Shown: positions 7,923 through 16,981 of the stretch, piece by piece
How positions within the stretch are numbered: the stretch's first letter is position 1
Layout of the letters: each line of letters begins with the position of its first letter
Assembly (NCBI RefSeq): GCF_903946935.1
Contig: NZ_CAJAXH010000201.1
Location: 1 to 37,099, forward strand
Source of the DNA: an uncultured Thiodictyon sp.
Lineage (GTDB): Bacteria; Pseudomonadota; Gammaproteobacteria; Chromatiales; Chromatiaceae
Direction of reading: 5' to 3'
Length of the DNA stretch: 37,099 bases
The notes under the pieces: model-generated
Seen by the model: only the letters and a program-made list of their open reading frames with translations
Databases searched by the model: none
Told to the model about the DNA's origin: nothing
Position numbers and translations under genes: made by a program

Positions 7923-8714
7923 TTAATCGTCAGTGCTCACAGTGGCGAGGACCCTTTTGAGGAGGCACTGAAATTGCTGGTCGCCAGACTCGCTCACGAA
8001 GCATATGGCGGCGAAAGCAGCCGCTTCCTTGCGGGTCTACAGGACGATGAGTCCGTCCGCGAGGTTAACCGTCTTATCGGGTTTGCAGGCGAAAAATGGC
8101 GTGGGATTCGAGAACCTGGTGTAGTAACCTGTTTGAGTGGTCCAGAACTCATGGGGTGTGGCGATGTCTTGAATTCCGTGCGACTACTGTCGGACGATCT
8201 CGTCGGCTTAGACGCCATTTTTGAGTTCATCGTAAGTAAGGCAGCTACAGGCCAGAAAGGTCAATTTTTCACGCCAAGACATGTAAAGTCGAGATGATTG
8301 AGCCTCGTCCAGGAGAACGGATTTGCGACCCCCGCTTGCGGCTCCGCAGGATTCTTGCTCCATGCGCTCTTGCATCAACCACGGTGTTCAGTTTGGGGCT
8401 TCGACCAGGATGCGCGTGCAAGCCGTGTGGCACGCACAATGATGGCGGCTAGCGGCCAGCCGGCTACCTGTGTGATGAGGATAGATAGTCTAAGCCGTCC
8501 GAACCAACAACTTTTTGCGGACGCTGCTCCAGTTATCGAGGAGTTAATAAGGTATGATCCAAGACGCGCAGTTGATATTGTTTCGCGACGACGCATCAGC
8601 GATCTAGTCGATATTGTTACTGAGAACGTGACGGCCAAGTCTTTTGCTAGGGTGGACACCACCCCCGATTCTCGAAAGAATTGCTTGCCTCAATCTGGAT
8701 CCCGGACCAGATAG
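7923..8714 (+). pseudogene. N-6 adenine DNA methylase (HsdM-like), frameshifted and internally deleted
   Basis: The start is lost or unclear: coding similarity begins around 7947 (EDPFEEALKLLVARLAHEAY) with no ATG before it. The frame runs through DAIFEFIVSKAATGQKGQFF and TPRHV, then meets TGA at 8295. Across 8285-8332 the coding sense lies one frame away (KVEMIEPRPGERICDP). It returns to the first frame at ACGSAGFLLHALLH. Together these rebuild the SAM-binding motif DPACGSAGF. The second shift sits in a run of five C where four are needed. Downstream, GFDQDARASRVARTM is still methylase-like, but the catalytic NPPF motif is missing, which implies an internal deletion. It is divergent from the nuclease/controller pair. 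Confidence 0.75.
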
Positions 8715-8833
8715 TAGATAATGCGGCCGAGATCGCGGAACGACTGCGAGGGTTCGCAGCGGGCATTCGGCACTCACTTCGTGGTTGCCGAGCTCTTGTG
8801 GATTCAATACAGGGTCAACTTGTTGATATTTAG
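8651..8833 (+). pseudogene. Short carboxy-terminal coding remnant, possibly from a restriction-modification subunit
   Basis: An open stretch without a start codon reads PRFSKELLASIWIPDQIVDN, then a helical tail ending in VDSIQGQLVDI and TAG at 8831-8833. The style (a short strand followed by a long helix at the end of a restriction locus) is compatible with the end of a specificity subunit or of the methylase, but the match is weak. It overlaps the end of the HsdM-like remnant in another frame. Confidence 0.35.
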
Positions 8834-8863
8834 GTGATTTCCTGAGCAGGCTTTACCGATTCC

Positions 8864-8896
8864 CCGTTCGTCCTGAGCTTGTCGAAGGATGAACGG
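8864..8896. repeat. REP-like palindrome around GAGCTTGTCGAAGG
   Basis: A 33-base imperfect palindrome: CCGTTCGTCC pairs with GGATGAACGG around the core TGAGCTTGTCGAA. Sequences with this core are common intergenic repeats in many proteobacteria. It lies between the methylase remnant and vapC. Confidence 0.7.
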
Positions 8897-9024
8897 AAAA
8901 TCGCGCTCCAAGGCTGACATGAAATTCGTTCATAGTTCGAAATAGGGAACGTACCACAACATCCTTGGGGACTGGGGTCAGGTATTGCCATTTTTGCGAA
9001 AATCTGAGGCCCTGACTAATACGG

Positions 9025-9240
9025 CTAGGCGACCTGGACCTGACATATCAGGTGGTCGAGTCGGCGCAGCACATCCGATTTACGGGTGCTGCGCTCGGCG
9101 CCCTTGAGCAATTCGGCGTAGGTGACGAAGGACATGCACAGCCGATCCTCCACGGGGAGTGCGTTGACCCGTTCGGCGATTCCCGGCGGGCGATTCTTGA
9201 TCAAATAGATCAGCGCGTTGGCATCCAGCATGTATCTCAC
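9025..9240 (-). CDS. vapC: VapC-type PIN-domain toxin, C-terminally truncated
   Basis: The N-terminal half of a PIN-domain ribonuclease toxin is present: MLDANALIYLIKNRP contains the first catalytic Asp, and VTYAELLKGAERS contains the conserved Glu. The protein ends after 71 residues, whereas VapC proteins are usually about 130, so the later acidic residues of the active site are missing. The sequence beyond the stop does not resume the family pattern in any frame. The GTG start overlaps the vapB stop (GTGA), as in coupled toxin-antitoxin operons. Toxicity is probably lost. This is effectively a pseudogene left with an intact antitoxin. Confidence 0.8.
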   Translation of the reverse strand: MRYMLDANALIYLIKNRPPGIAERVNALPVEDRLCMSFVTYAELLKGAERSTRKSDVLRRLDHLICQVQVA

Positions 9241-9491
9241 AGGGCCTCCCGGTCCTGCATCGGCGGCGCTGCGGCGCGATCGTCTTCCAGCGCCGCGACG
9301 AAGTCATCGGCGAAGCCCTCAATCGCCCGCAGCAGGGCGTCGCCGCGCTGCTCGATCAGCGGATGGATGACGAGATCGCCACTCGCTGTACGGAAGATTT
9401 CCACCCGGTCGGCATCGAGCCGGAGTTCCGCGGGAATGCGCACCGCTTGACTGTTACCGCTCATGAAGACACGCGTGATCAGGGTGTTCAT
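9237..9491 (-). CDS. vapB: VapB-type antitoxin, SpoVT-AbrB fold
   Basis: The 84-residue protein has an AbrB-type swapped-hairpin DNA-binding domain at its N-terminus (TRVFMSGNSQAVRIPAELRL) followed by an acidic C-terminal tail that would wrap the toxin. The ATG at 9491 has GGAGG 6 bases upstream; reading further upstream gives unrelated GC-rich sequence. It ends by overlapping vapC. Antitoxins of this type usually repress their own promoter. A small palindrome, ACCTAAAGGT at 9537-9546, lies upstream and might be its operator. Confidence 0.85.
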   Translation of the reverse strand: MNTLITRVFMSGNSQAVRIPAELRLDADRVEIFRTASGDLVIHPLIEQRGDALLRAIEGFADDFVAALEDDRAAAPPMQDREAL

Positions 9492-9851
9492 GGGCGCCTC
9501 CGCATGTAAGCACGTCGATGTACCTACTTTAAGATCACCTAAAGGTCCGCGCGCAACCGCTTGATATCTCAATCCGAAGCCGCTGGCCGTGGCACGGCCC
9601 TGTGCCGGCCCCAGAACCGGCAGGTCGAGGTCGAGCTCGCCCCCGCGCCGCACCCGCGAGCTCAAGCGTCGCCCCTCGCGCTGTGGGACGCCACCCCGGC
9701 CGCGGTCCAGCGCCGCATAGTCCTGAACGGCGCCTGGAATATCGTCGGTTCACCGGGCGTTGAACTGGCGGGGCAAAAGCCGCAGCATGGAGGCTCTTGA
9801 AATGGCCCGGCCGGCGGCCATCGATCGACACCCATGCCCACGTGAGGACCC
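9492..9851. other. Divergent intergenic region, no gene recognised
   Basis: This lies between vapB (leftward) and the TrpD2-like gene (rightward). The first 60 bases are less GC-rich and probably hold the vapB promoter. The rest is very GC-rich, and its short open frames resemble nothing known. The ribosome binding site of the next gene (TGAGGA) ends 4 bases before its ATG. Confidence 0.5.
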
Positions 9852-10985
9852 ATGAGCAGCAACCAGATGAGCAGCAACCAGACCGCCGCAGACCCCAAGT
9901 CACTGATGCGTTCGATCATTCAGCGTATCGCCACGGGGCCGCAGATGTCCAAGGACATCACGCTGGAGGAGGCGCGCGCCGGTATGGCCGCCATCCTGGC
10001 CCAGCAGGTCGACCCGATCCAGGCCGGGGTCTTCCTGATTGCGCTGCGCATGAAGCGTGAGGCCGACGACGAGTTGCGCGGCATCCTGGACGCGGTCCGC
10101 GACACCACCGCGCCGGTGGTCGCCGCGGTCGATGAGTTGGTGGACATCGTCGACCCCTACGACGGCTACAACCGCTGCCTGCCCGCCGCCCCCTTCCTGC
10201 CGGCCTTGTTGGCGGAGTGTGGGGTGCCGGCCATGACCCAGGGCGCGGCCGCGGTGGGACCCAAGTTCGGCATCACCCATCGCGCCGTGCTGGCGGCCGC
10301 CGGGGTCGCGGTCGATCTGAGTCCCGCGGACGCCGCCGCCCGGCTGGCGGACCCGGCGCTGGGCTGGACCTATCTGGACCAGCGTGCCTTCTGTCCGGCC
10401 CTGCACGGACTGCTCGACCTGCGCGCCGGGGTGGTCAAGCGCCAGGCACTCACCACCGTGGAGGGGCTGACCAAACCCATCGTGGGGCGCACCAAGACCC
10501 ATCTGGTCACCGGCTTCGTCCACACCAAATACCCCCGCATCTATGCCCTGCTCGCCCGCCATGCCGGCTTCGATTCGGGCCTGCTGGTGCGCGGCGTGGA
10601 GGGTGGCGTGATCCCGTCGCTGCGTCAGAGCGGCGTCTGTTTCAATTTCCAGGACGGCGGTACGGAGCAACCCTTCGAGATCGACCCGGCGGTCCTGGAC
10701 ATCGACGTGGGCGTGCGCGCTGTCCCCCTGCCGGATGACCTGCCCCAGACCATCCGTCCGGGCGATGACGAGGCCATGACCCTCGACACCGCGGCGGCCG
10801 CCCAGGCGGCCGCCCAGGCCGGGATGGCGGCCCTGGGGGGTGAGCGCGGGCCGACCTACGACAGCCTGGTCTTCACCGCCGCCCTGATCCTGTGGCACCT
10901 GGGCCGGGAGCCCTCGCTGGCGGCCGCGGGCGGGCGCGTGCGCGCGGCCCTCTCCTCCGGCCGCGCCGCCCAGCGAGTGCGCTGA
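9852..10985 (+). CDS. TrpD2/YbiB-like anthranilate phosphoribosyltransferase homologue
   Basis: The 377-residue protein belongs to the glycosyl transferase family 3 (TrpD-like) fold. It has an N-terminal helical domain (residues 15-80) and an alpha/beta domain with AECGVPAMTQGAAAVGPKFG near 118-137, where true TrpD has a glycine-rich PRPP loop. That divergence and the block TKTHLVTGFVHTKYPRIYA near 217-235 fit the TrpD2 (YbiB) subgroup, which in E. coli binds DNA and is not a tryptophan enzyme. Assignment to TrpD2 is inferred. No trp genes are nearby. The first 30 bases are an exact tandem duplication, giving MSSNQMSSNQ and two candidate starts. The response regulator begins 8 bases after its stop. 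Confidence 0.8.
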   Translation: MSSNQMSSNQTAADPKSLMRSIIQRIATGPQMSKDITLEEARAGMAAILAQQVDPIQAGVFLIALRMKREADDELRGILDAVRDTTAPVVAAVDELVDIVDPYDGYNRCLPAAPFLPALLAECGVPAMTQGAAAVGPKFGITHRAVLAAAGVAVDLSPADAAARLADPALGWTYLDQRAFCPALHGLLDLRAGVVKRQALTTVEGLTKPIVGRTKTHLVTGFVHTKYPRIYALLARHAGFDSGLLVRGVEGGVIPSLRQSGVCFNFQDGGTEQPFEIDPAVLDIDVGVRAVPLPDDLPQTIRPGDDEAMTLDTAAAAQAAAQAGMAALGGERGPTYDSLVFTAALILWHLGREPSLAAAGGRVRAALSSGRAAQRVR

Positions 10986-10993
10986 GACGCCCC

Positions 10994-12163
10994 GTGGACC
11001 CGCGGCACGGCCCGTCGGACCGGGATCGGCCCATCCTGCTGATCGTCGACGACCAACCGGAGAACCTGGCCGTCTTGGCCGCGATTCTCGGCGACGACTA
11101 CCAGGTGCGGGCGGCGCGCTCCGGCGCCCAGGCGCTGCGGATCGCCGGCTCGCTGCCGCGCCCGGATCTCGTCCTGCTCGACATCATGATGCCGGGGATG
11201 GACGGCTTCGCCGTCCTGGCGCACCTGCGCCAAGACCCAGTCACCCAGGACATCCCGGTGGTCTTCGTCACGGCACTGGACGACACCCGCACCGAGGTGC
11301 AGGGGTTCAAGGCCGGGGCGGTAGACTTTATCGGCAAGCCGTTCGTCCCGACGGTGGTGCAGGCGCGGGTACGCACCCACCTGGAGTTGAAGCTGGCGCG
11401 CGACCGGTTGAGCGACCAGAACGCCTGGCTGGAGCAGGAGGTCAATCGACGCATGGAGGAGAACGCCATGATCCAGGAGGTGAGCATCCGCGCCCTGGCC
11501 CACCTGGCGGAGATCCGCGACCTGGAGACCGGTAACCACATCCTGCGCACCCAGGGCTATGTGCGTGAATTGGCGGAGTCGCTGCGCGACCACCCACGCT
11601 TCAGCGCGGCACTGACCAGCCATTTCATCGAGGTCCTGGTCCTCTCCGCACCGCTGCACGACATCGGCAAGGTGGGCATCCCTGACCAGATTCTGCTCAA
11701 ACCCGGCCCACTCACCCCGGCCGAGTGGGAGGTGATGAAGACCCACGCCGCGCTGGGCGCGGATGCCATCGCCTGGGCCGAACGCAGCCTCCCGCGCCCG
11801 CTGGAATTTCTCGCCCTGGCCCGGGAGATCGCCCGCTGGCACCATGAGCGCTGGGACGGCGCGGGCTATCCCGATGGTCTGGCCGGTGAGCGGATCCCGC
11901 TGGCCGCCCGTCTCATGGCGCTGGCGGACGTCTTCGACGCCCTTGTTTCAGAACGTGTTTACAAGAAACCCATGCCATTTGCAGCGGCCCGCGAGATCAT
12001 CGGCGCCGGGCGTGGCACCCACTTCGACCCCGACGTGGTCGATGCCTTCCTCGGCGCCTTCGACACCTTTACCGCCATCGCGCGACGCTATCAGGACTCC
12101 CACGGCCAGGCGGTCTTCGCGCCCCCGCCCCCCATTGCCTCGCCGGGAGCGCCGACACCCTGA
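10994..12163 (+). CDS. Response regulator with HD-GYP cyclic-di-GMP phosphodiesterase domain
   Basis: The N-terminal receiver domain (about residues 12-130) shows LLIVDDQPEN, the phospho-acceptor Asp in LLDIMMPGMDG near residue 62, and the conserved Lys in GKPF. A helical linker leads to an HD-GYP domain (about 160-360) with HDIGKVGIPD near 221 and HHERWDGAGYPDG near 283. It should hydrolyse cyclic di-GMP in the cytosol when phosphorylated. The GTG at 10994 is chosen because the receiver begins just after it; reading further upstream enters the previous gene. No histidine kinase is adjacent. A short AT-richer patch (about 11938-11985) encodes the conserved LVSERVYKKPMPFAA segment with codons unlike the rest. 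Confidence 0.9.
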   Translation: MDPRHGPSDRDRPILLIVDDQPENLAVLAAILGDDYQVRAARSGAQALRIAGSLPRPDLVLLDIMMPGMDGFAVLAHLRQDPVTQDIPVVFVTALDDTRTEVQGFKAGAVDFIGKPFVPTVVQARVRTHLELKLARDRLSDQNAWLEQEVNRRMEENAMIQEVSIRALAHLAEIRDLETGNHILRTQGYVRELAESLRDHPRFSAALTSHFIEVLVLSAPLHDIGKVGIPDQILLKPGPLTPAEWEVMKTHAALGADAIAWAERSLPRPLEFLALAREIARWHHERWDGAGYPDGLAGERIPLAARLMALADVFDALVSERVYKKPMPFAAAREIIGAGRGTHFDPDVVDAFLGAFDTFTAIARRYQDSHGQAVFAPPPPIASPGAPTP

Positions 12164-12272
12164 CCGCCGTCAGACAATGGGCCCCGCGACTTGCAGCCGG
12201 GACCCCGCGGCCCGACATTGCACCCGTATGCAGCGGGGCGCCTCGCCGCCCTGCCGCGAATCATCCATCAGA

Positions 12273-12293
12273 AACCCTCGTCCACTGAGGGTT
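12273..12293 (+). promoter_or_regulatory. Small hairpin directly before the glcB ribosome binding site
   Basis: AACCCTC (12273-12279) pairs with GAGGGTT (12287-12293) around a 7-base loop. The glcB Shine-Dalgarno GGAG (12294-12297) follows without a gap, 7 bases before the ATG. It could influence ribosome access, but it may also be an incidental stem. Confidence 0.35.
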
Positions 12294-12304
12294 GGAGAAC
12301 ACCC

Positions 12305-14476
12305 ATGACCGAACGCGTGGAGGTCGGCGGCCTGAAGGTCGCCAAGCCACTCTATGACCTGGTGAAGGACGAGATTGCACCGGGCACCGGCTGCGACCCG
12401 GACGGACTCTGGCAGTCCTTCGCTGCCATCCTGGCCGAGCTGGCGCCGCGCAACCGGGTACTGCTCGAGCGCCGCGACAGCATCCAGGTGCAGATCGACG
12501 ACTGGTATCTGGCGCACCGGGACCAGCCCATCGACCAGGGCGCCTACCGCGCCTTCCTCGCCGACATCGGCTATCTGGTCCCGGAGGGGCCGGACTTCGT
12601 CGTGACCACCGCCAACCTGGACCCCGAAATCACCCACATCGCCGGCCCCCAACTGGTGGTCCCGGTGAGCAACCCGCGGTATGCGCTGAACGCGGCCAAT
12701 GCCCGCTGGGGCAGCCTCTACGACGCGCTCTACGGCACCGATGTGATCCCGGATGAGGGCAGTCGGGCGCGCGGCCAGGCGTACAACCCGGCGCGCGGGG
12801 CCGAGGTCATCACCCGCGCCGCCGCCTTCCTGGACGAGGCCGCACCCCTGGCGCACGGCAGCCACCGGGACGCCCGCGGCTACCGGGTGGAGCGCGGCGC
12901 GCTGGCGATCGACCTGGCGGACCAGGGCCAGACCCAACTCAAGGACCCGACCCGCTTCGCCGGCTACTGCGGCGAGCCCGGCACGCCGACCTCGGTGCTA
13001 CTGGTCAATCACGGCCTGCACCTGGAGATCAAGATCGACCGCAGCCACCCGGTCGGTACGGCAAGCCCGGCGGGGGTGGCCGACGTGCTGGTGGAATCGG
13101 CCATCACCACCATCCAGGACTGCGAGGACTCGGTGGCCGCGGTGGACGCCGCGGACAAGGTGGTCGTCTACCGCAACTGGCTCGGTCTGATGAAGGGCAC
13201 ACTCACCGCCCGCTTCGACAAGGGCGGGCGGATGCTCGACCGCACACTGGCGCCGGATCGCACCTATACCGCCCCCAACGGCGGCACCCTCACCCTGTCC
13301 GGGCGCTCGCTCATGCTGGTGCGCAATGTCGGTCACCTGATGACCAATGACGCGGTGCTGCTGCCGGATGGCAGCGAGGTCCCGGAGGGCATGCTCGACT
13401 GCCTGATCACCGCACTGTGCGCGCTACACGACCTGAAGGGCACCGGGGCGCTGCGCAACTCACCCGCCGGGAGTGTCTATATCGTCAAGCCCAAGATGCA
13501 TGGACCCGCGGAGGTGCAGTTCACGGTCGACCTCTTCGCCCGGGTGGAGGGCGCCCTGGGGCTCGCCCGCAACACGCTCAAGATCGGCATCATGGACGAG
13601 GAGCGGCGCACCACCGTCAACCTCAAGGAGTGTATTCGGGTCGCGAGCGAGCGGGTCATCTTCATCAACACCGGCTTCCTGGACCGCACCGGGGACGAGA
13701 TCCACACCGCCATGGAGGCCGGGGCGGTGATGCGCAAGGGCGCCATGAAGACCGCCCCCTGGCTGCTGGCCTACGAGGACTGGAACGTCGACACGGGACT
13801 GGCCTGCGGCCTGCCCGGTCATGGACAGATCGGCAAGGGCATGTGGACCATGCCGGACGAGATGCGGGCCATGGTCGAGACCAAGGCCGCCCACCCCCGC
13901 GCCGGGGCCAACTGCGCCTGGGTACCCTCCCCCACCGCGGCCACCCTGCACGCACTGCACTATCACCAGGTCGACGTGGCGGCCCGCCAGCGCGAGATCG
14001 CCGCCGCCGGACGGCGCGCCACCCTGGACACCATCCTGCAGGTCCCAGTGGACCCCAACTGCGCCTGGACGGCGGATGAAATCCAGCAGGAACTCGATCT
14101 CAACTGCCAGGCGATCCTGGGCTATGTGGTGCGCTGGGTGGACCAGGGGGTCGGCTGCTCCAAGGTGCCCGATCTCAACAATGTCGGACTGATGGAGGAC
14201 CGGGCGACGCTGCGGATCGCCAGCCAATTCCTCGCCAATTGGCTGCACCACGGCGTCGTCGCTCGCGAACAAGTGATGGCGACCCTGCGCCGCATGGCCG
14301 CGGTGGTCGACGGTCAGAACGCCGGGGACCCGCTCTATCGGCCGCTGGCCCCGGCCTGCGACGGCATTGCCTTTGCGGCCGCCAGCGACCTGATCTTCAA
14401 GGGCCGCGAGGCCCCTAACGGCTACACCGAACCGACCCTGCACGCCATGCGCAAGCGGCTCAAGGCCGGCGGGTGA
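12305..14476 (+). CDS. glcB: Malate synthase G
   Basis: The enzyme condenses glyoxylate and acetyl-CoA to malate in the cytosol. The 723-residue length equals that of classical monomeric malate synthase G. Family blocks include [20 protein letters not shown] near 115, [18 protein letters not shown] near 262-279, [15 protein letters not shown] near 337 (active-site Arg), [17 protein letters not shown] near 428 and [14 protein letters not shown] near 630, which carries the catalytic Asp. The ATG at 12305 has GGAG 7 bases upstream. No isocitrate lyase or glycolate oxidase gene is adjacent. The methylcitrate genes lie 4.5 kb further on. A glyoxylate source elsewhere in the genome is implied. Confidence 0.97.
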   Translation: MTERVEVGGLKVAKPLYDLVKDEIAPGTGCDPDGLWQSFAAILAELAPRNRVLLERRDSIQVQIDDWYLAHRDQPIDQGAYRAFLADIGYLVPEGPDFVVTTANLDPEITHIAGPQLVVPVSNPRYALNAANARWGSLYDALYGTDVIPDEGSRARGQAYNPARGAEVITRAAAFLDEAAPLAHGSHRDARGYRVERGALAIDLADQGQTQLKDPTRFAGYCGEPGTPTSVLLVNHGLHLEIKIDRSHPVGTASPAGVADVLVESAITTIQDCEDSVAAVDAADKVVVYRNWLGLMKGTLTARFDKGGRMLDRTLAPDRTYTAPNGGTLTLSGRSLMLVRNVGHLMTNDAVLLPDGSEVPEGMLDCLITALCALHDLKGTGALRNSPAGSVYIVKPKMHGPAEVQFTVDLFARVEGALGLARNTLKIGIMDEERRTTVNLKECIRVASERVIFINTGFLDRTGDEIHTAMEAGAVMRKGAMKTAPWLLAYEDWNVDTGLACGLPGHGQIGKGMWTMPDEMRAMVETKAAHPRAGANCAWVPSPTAATLHALHYHQVDVAARQREIAAAGRRATLDTILQVPVDPNCAWTADEIQQELDLNCQAILGYVVRWVDQGVGCSKVPDLNNVGLMEDRATLRIASQFLANWLHHGVVAREQVMATLRRMAAVVDGQNAGDPLYRPLAPACDGIAFAAASDLIFKGREAPNGYTEPTLHAMRKRLKAGG

Positions 14477-14521
14477 CCGGTCTCCAGTGCCCATTGCAGT
14501 CGCGCCTTGCGCGGCGCTCGT

Positions 14522-16972
14522 TCAGCCGGGGCCGTCACCCACGGCCCTTGGCCTGGGGCCGTGTTCGGCGATCGGTGCCGGCCGGCCCAGAAAATAACCC
14601 TGGGCGCAGTCCACCCCGAGTTCGCCCAGGACCGCATAAATCGCCGCGCTCTCGACGAATTCAGCCGTTACCCGCTTGCCCATGCCATGGGCCATCTCGG
14701 TAATGGCCTTGACGAAGATGCGGTCCTCCCGGTTGGTCGCGAGGTCGCGGATGAAGGCGCCGTCGATCTTCACATCGTCCACCGGGAGGCGCCGCAGATA
14801 GGCATAGGAGGCATAGCCGCTACCGAAGTCGTCGAGGGCGAAGCGACACCCCAGTTGCCGGATCGCCTGCATCAGCTCGCTCGCCCGCACGATGCTCGCC
14901 ACCGCGACGGTCTCGGTCACCTCGAAGGTGAGGCGGGTCGGGGCCACCCGCTGCTCGGCGAGCAGCCGCTCGAGATCGGGCAGCAGTGCCGGGTCGTTCA
15001 TGGCACCGCCGGACAGATTGATCGCCAGTCGCAGGCGCGGGTCGCCGGCCAGGAGGCGGATGGCCTGAGTCAACACCCAGTGATCGATGGCCTGGATCTG
15101 GCCGGTCTTCTCCGCCACCGGGATGAAGCGGTCGGGAAAGATCAACTCGCCGCGGAGGTCGCGCAGCCGCAGCAGCGCCTCCCAATGCTCGATGGCGCCG
15201 GTGGCGACCGTCACGATCGGCTGAAGATGCAGCTCGAAGCGCTCGTCGCGCAGACCCTCAGCGATTTTGTCCCGCCAGGTGACCCGGGCGTCGGCCTGCT
15301 CGCGCGCCTGGTCCTCCGCCGCAAACAGGTAACAGCGTCCGCGCCCCTTCTCCTTGGCCTGGAACATGGCGAGATCCGCATTGGCCAGGATCTCTTGCGG
15401 CTCCTGACCTTGATCCGGAAACAGGGCGATGCCGATGCTGGCAGTCACCCGATGGACCCGGCCGCCCTCGCGCACCAGGATGGACCGAACCGCCGCCTGG
15501 ACGCGTTCGGCAACGACCAGGGCATCGGCGTCGCTACACTCCGGGAGGACCAGGGCAAACTCGTCACCACCCAGCCGCGCCAGGATATCGCTCGGATGGA
15601 TCAGGGTACACAACTGCTCGGCAACCCGTTGCAACATCGCGTCACCCACCTGATGCCCGCTCAAGTCGTTGACGTCCTTGAATTGATCCAGGTCGAGGAA
15701 CAACAGTGCGCCGCGGTGGCCAAAACGCTGGGCCTGATCGAGGACACGGCCGAAATCCTCATTGAAGCGCCGACGGTTGAAGAGCCGGGTCAGCGGATCG
15801 TGGTCGGCCAGCCACACCAGGCGGGCCTCGGCCTCCTCACGGTCGCGCTGGAGCTGTTCCATACGATCCGTCAGGGTCTGGGCCGTCTCACTGAGATGGT
15901 CCAGCTCATCCGTCGGGGTCAGCCGGCCGCCGACCGGGGGCAGGCTGGAGCGCAGCTCGGTGTAACGGTTATCGGCCAACAGCGGCAGTGCGACCGCGAT
16001 GCGGCTCAACCGTCCCACCGAGGACTGGGCGAGCCAGAACAGCAGTGAGCCGGACAGGATCAGGCCGCCCAGGCCCAGCAGGATGCTGATACGGGTGGCC
16101 GCGCGGATCGCCTGACGTTGCTCCGTCACCTCATTGACCACGAGCGCCGCCACCCCGGGGGCCAGGCCATCGACCAGAAAGACCTCAAACCACTGACCGC
16201 CGAGCTCCCCCAGCACCCGTTGGCCGCGGCCCGCGTGGCCCACGCGGCCCGCCAACTCGGGGGCCAGGGCGCCAATAATCGGCGCGGTCCGACTCGGATG
16301 GGTCATGGCGGAAAAGTGCGGCAGCACCGCGTCGGCGGGCGCCCCGCTGGTGTTGAACACCGCCACCTCCGCCCCGGTGAGTGCGTTGAAGGCAAGCAGC
16401 GCATCGGCCAGCGAGCGCCCGAGCACCAGGGTTCCGGCGGAGTGCCCCTGCCACAGCACCGGCGCGGCGAGAAACTGGAGGCACTCGGGCTCGCACGCGA
16501 GCACCTGGGTGACGCTGTCGTCCTTGCTGGTCAGTTCGGCCAGCAATTCCACCCCCGGGACCTGGGCGTCGGCCGGCCAGACCAGGGCCGGCTGGCCAGC
16601 CGGGTTGATCCAATAGACCGAGCGGACATCCCACTCCAGACCCAGCAGGGCGCCGTCGCTCTCCAGGCCGCGGCGCAGACGCTCGCCGAACTCCGCCGCT
16701 GGGCTTGCCGCGGGGTCCGGCCCCAGGAGCGGCACCACACTCACCAGCCGGGTCATTTCCTCGTAGTTGCGCCCGAGCAAGCCGCGCAATTGACGATCCT
16801 GATTCTCCCGCACACCCAACTGCTGAAGATCGAACTGGGCCGACGATTGCCGGTACGCCATGTACGCCAGCGTCCCATTGACCATCAAGAGGACCAGCGA
16901 CAGGGCGATCAGCGCTTGCCAGCGCAGGCTCATGAAGGCCGGTCGGGTTCGATCCTGGCGTGAACTATCCAT
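14522..16972 (-). CDS. Membrane-bound GGDEF-EAL cyclic-di-GMP enzyme with periplasmic sensor
   Basis: The 816-residue protein has a first membrane helix near residues 18-40, a periplasmic sensor region of about 250 residues (CHASE4/Cache-like in size, not assigned with certainty) and a second helix near 290-312. A HAMP-like linker leads to a GGDEF domain with LARLGGDEFAL near 465-475 and an EAL domain with HWEALLR near 597. The EAL metal and catalytic residues look intact (INLS, FEVTET, DDFGSGYASY, VKIDGAFI); the loop usually AEGVE reads AEFVE. Both synthesis and hydrolysis of cyclic di-GMP are possible. It is the last gene of an operon, 9 bases after the barrel gene. The start at 16972 lacks a clear ribosome binding site; an ATG at 16933 is an alternative. 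Confidence 0.9.
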   Translation of the reverse strand: MDSSRQDRTRPAFMSLRWQALIALSLVLLMVNGTLAYMAYRQSSAQFDLQQLGVRENQDRQLRGLLGRNYEEMTRLVSVVPLLGPDPAASPAAEFGERLRRGLESDGALLGLEWDVRSVYWINPAGQPALVWPADAQVPGVELLAELTSKDDSVTQVLACEPECLQFLAAPVLWQGHSAGTLVLGRSLADALLAFNALTGAEVAVFNTSGAPADAVLPHFSAMTHPSRTAPIIGALAPELAGRVGHAGRGQRVLGELGGQWFEVFLVDGLAPGVAALVVNEVTEQRQAIRAATRISILLGLGGLILSGSLLFWLAQSSVGRLSRIAVALPLLADNRYTELRSSLPPVGGRLTPTDELDHLSETAQTLTDRMEQLQRDREEAEARLVWLADHDPLTRLFNRRRFNEDFGRVLDQAQRFGHRGALLFLDLDQFKDVNDLSGHQVGDAMLQRVAEQLCTLIHPSDILARLGGDEFALVLPECSDADALVVAERVQAAVRSILVREGGRVHRVTASIGIALFPDQGQEPQEILANADLAMFQAKEKGRGRCYLFAAEDQAREQADARVTWRDKIAEGLRDERFELHLQPIVTVATGAIEHWEALLRLRDLRGELIFPDRFIPVAEKTGQIQAIDHWVLTQAIRLLAGDPRLRLAINLSGGAMNDPALLPDLERLLAEQRVAPTRLTFEVTETVAVASIVRASELMQAIRQLGCRFALDDFGSGYASYAYLRRLPVDDVKIDGAFIRDLATNREDRIFVKAITEMAHGMGKRVTAEFVESAAIYAVLGELGVDCAQGYFLGRPAPIAEHGPRPRAVGDGPG

Positions 16973-16981
16973 GATCGTCGA

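Noticed and set aside
8950-9020. GGGGTCAGGT...CCCTGAC as a recognition hairpin of a REP-associated transposase
   Set aside because: Short and imperfect, and no such transposase is present; a similar GGGGTCAGG at about 23218 lacks the hairpin partner.
9900-10898. Long leftward open frame opposite the TrpD2-like gene
   Set aside because: GC-driven shadow of the sense gene, without a ribosome binding site or family resemblance.
14507-16048. Long rightward open frame opposite the GGDEF-EAL gene
   Set aside because: It mirrors the conserved GGDEF and EAL motifs on the other strand and has no protein-like pattern of its own.
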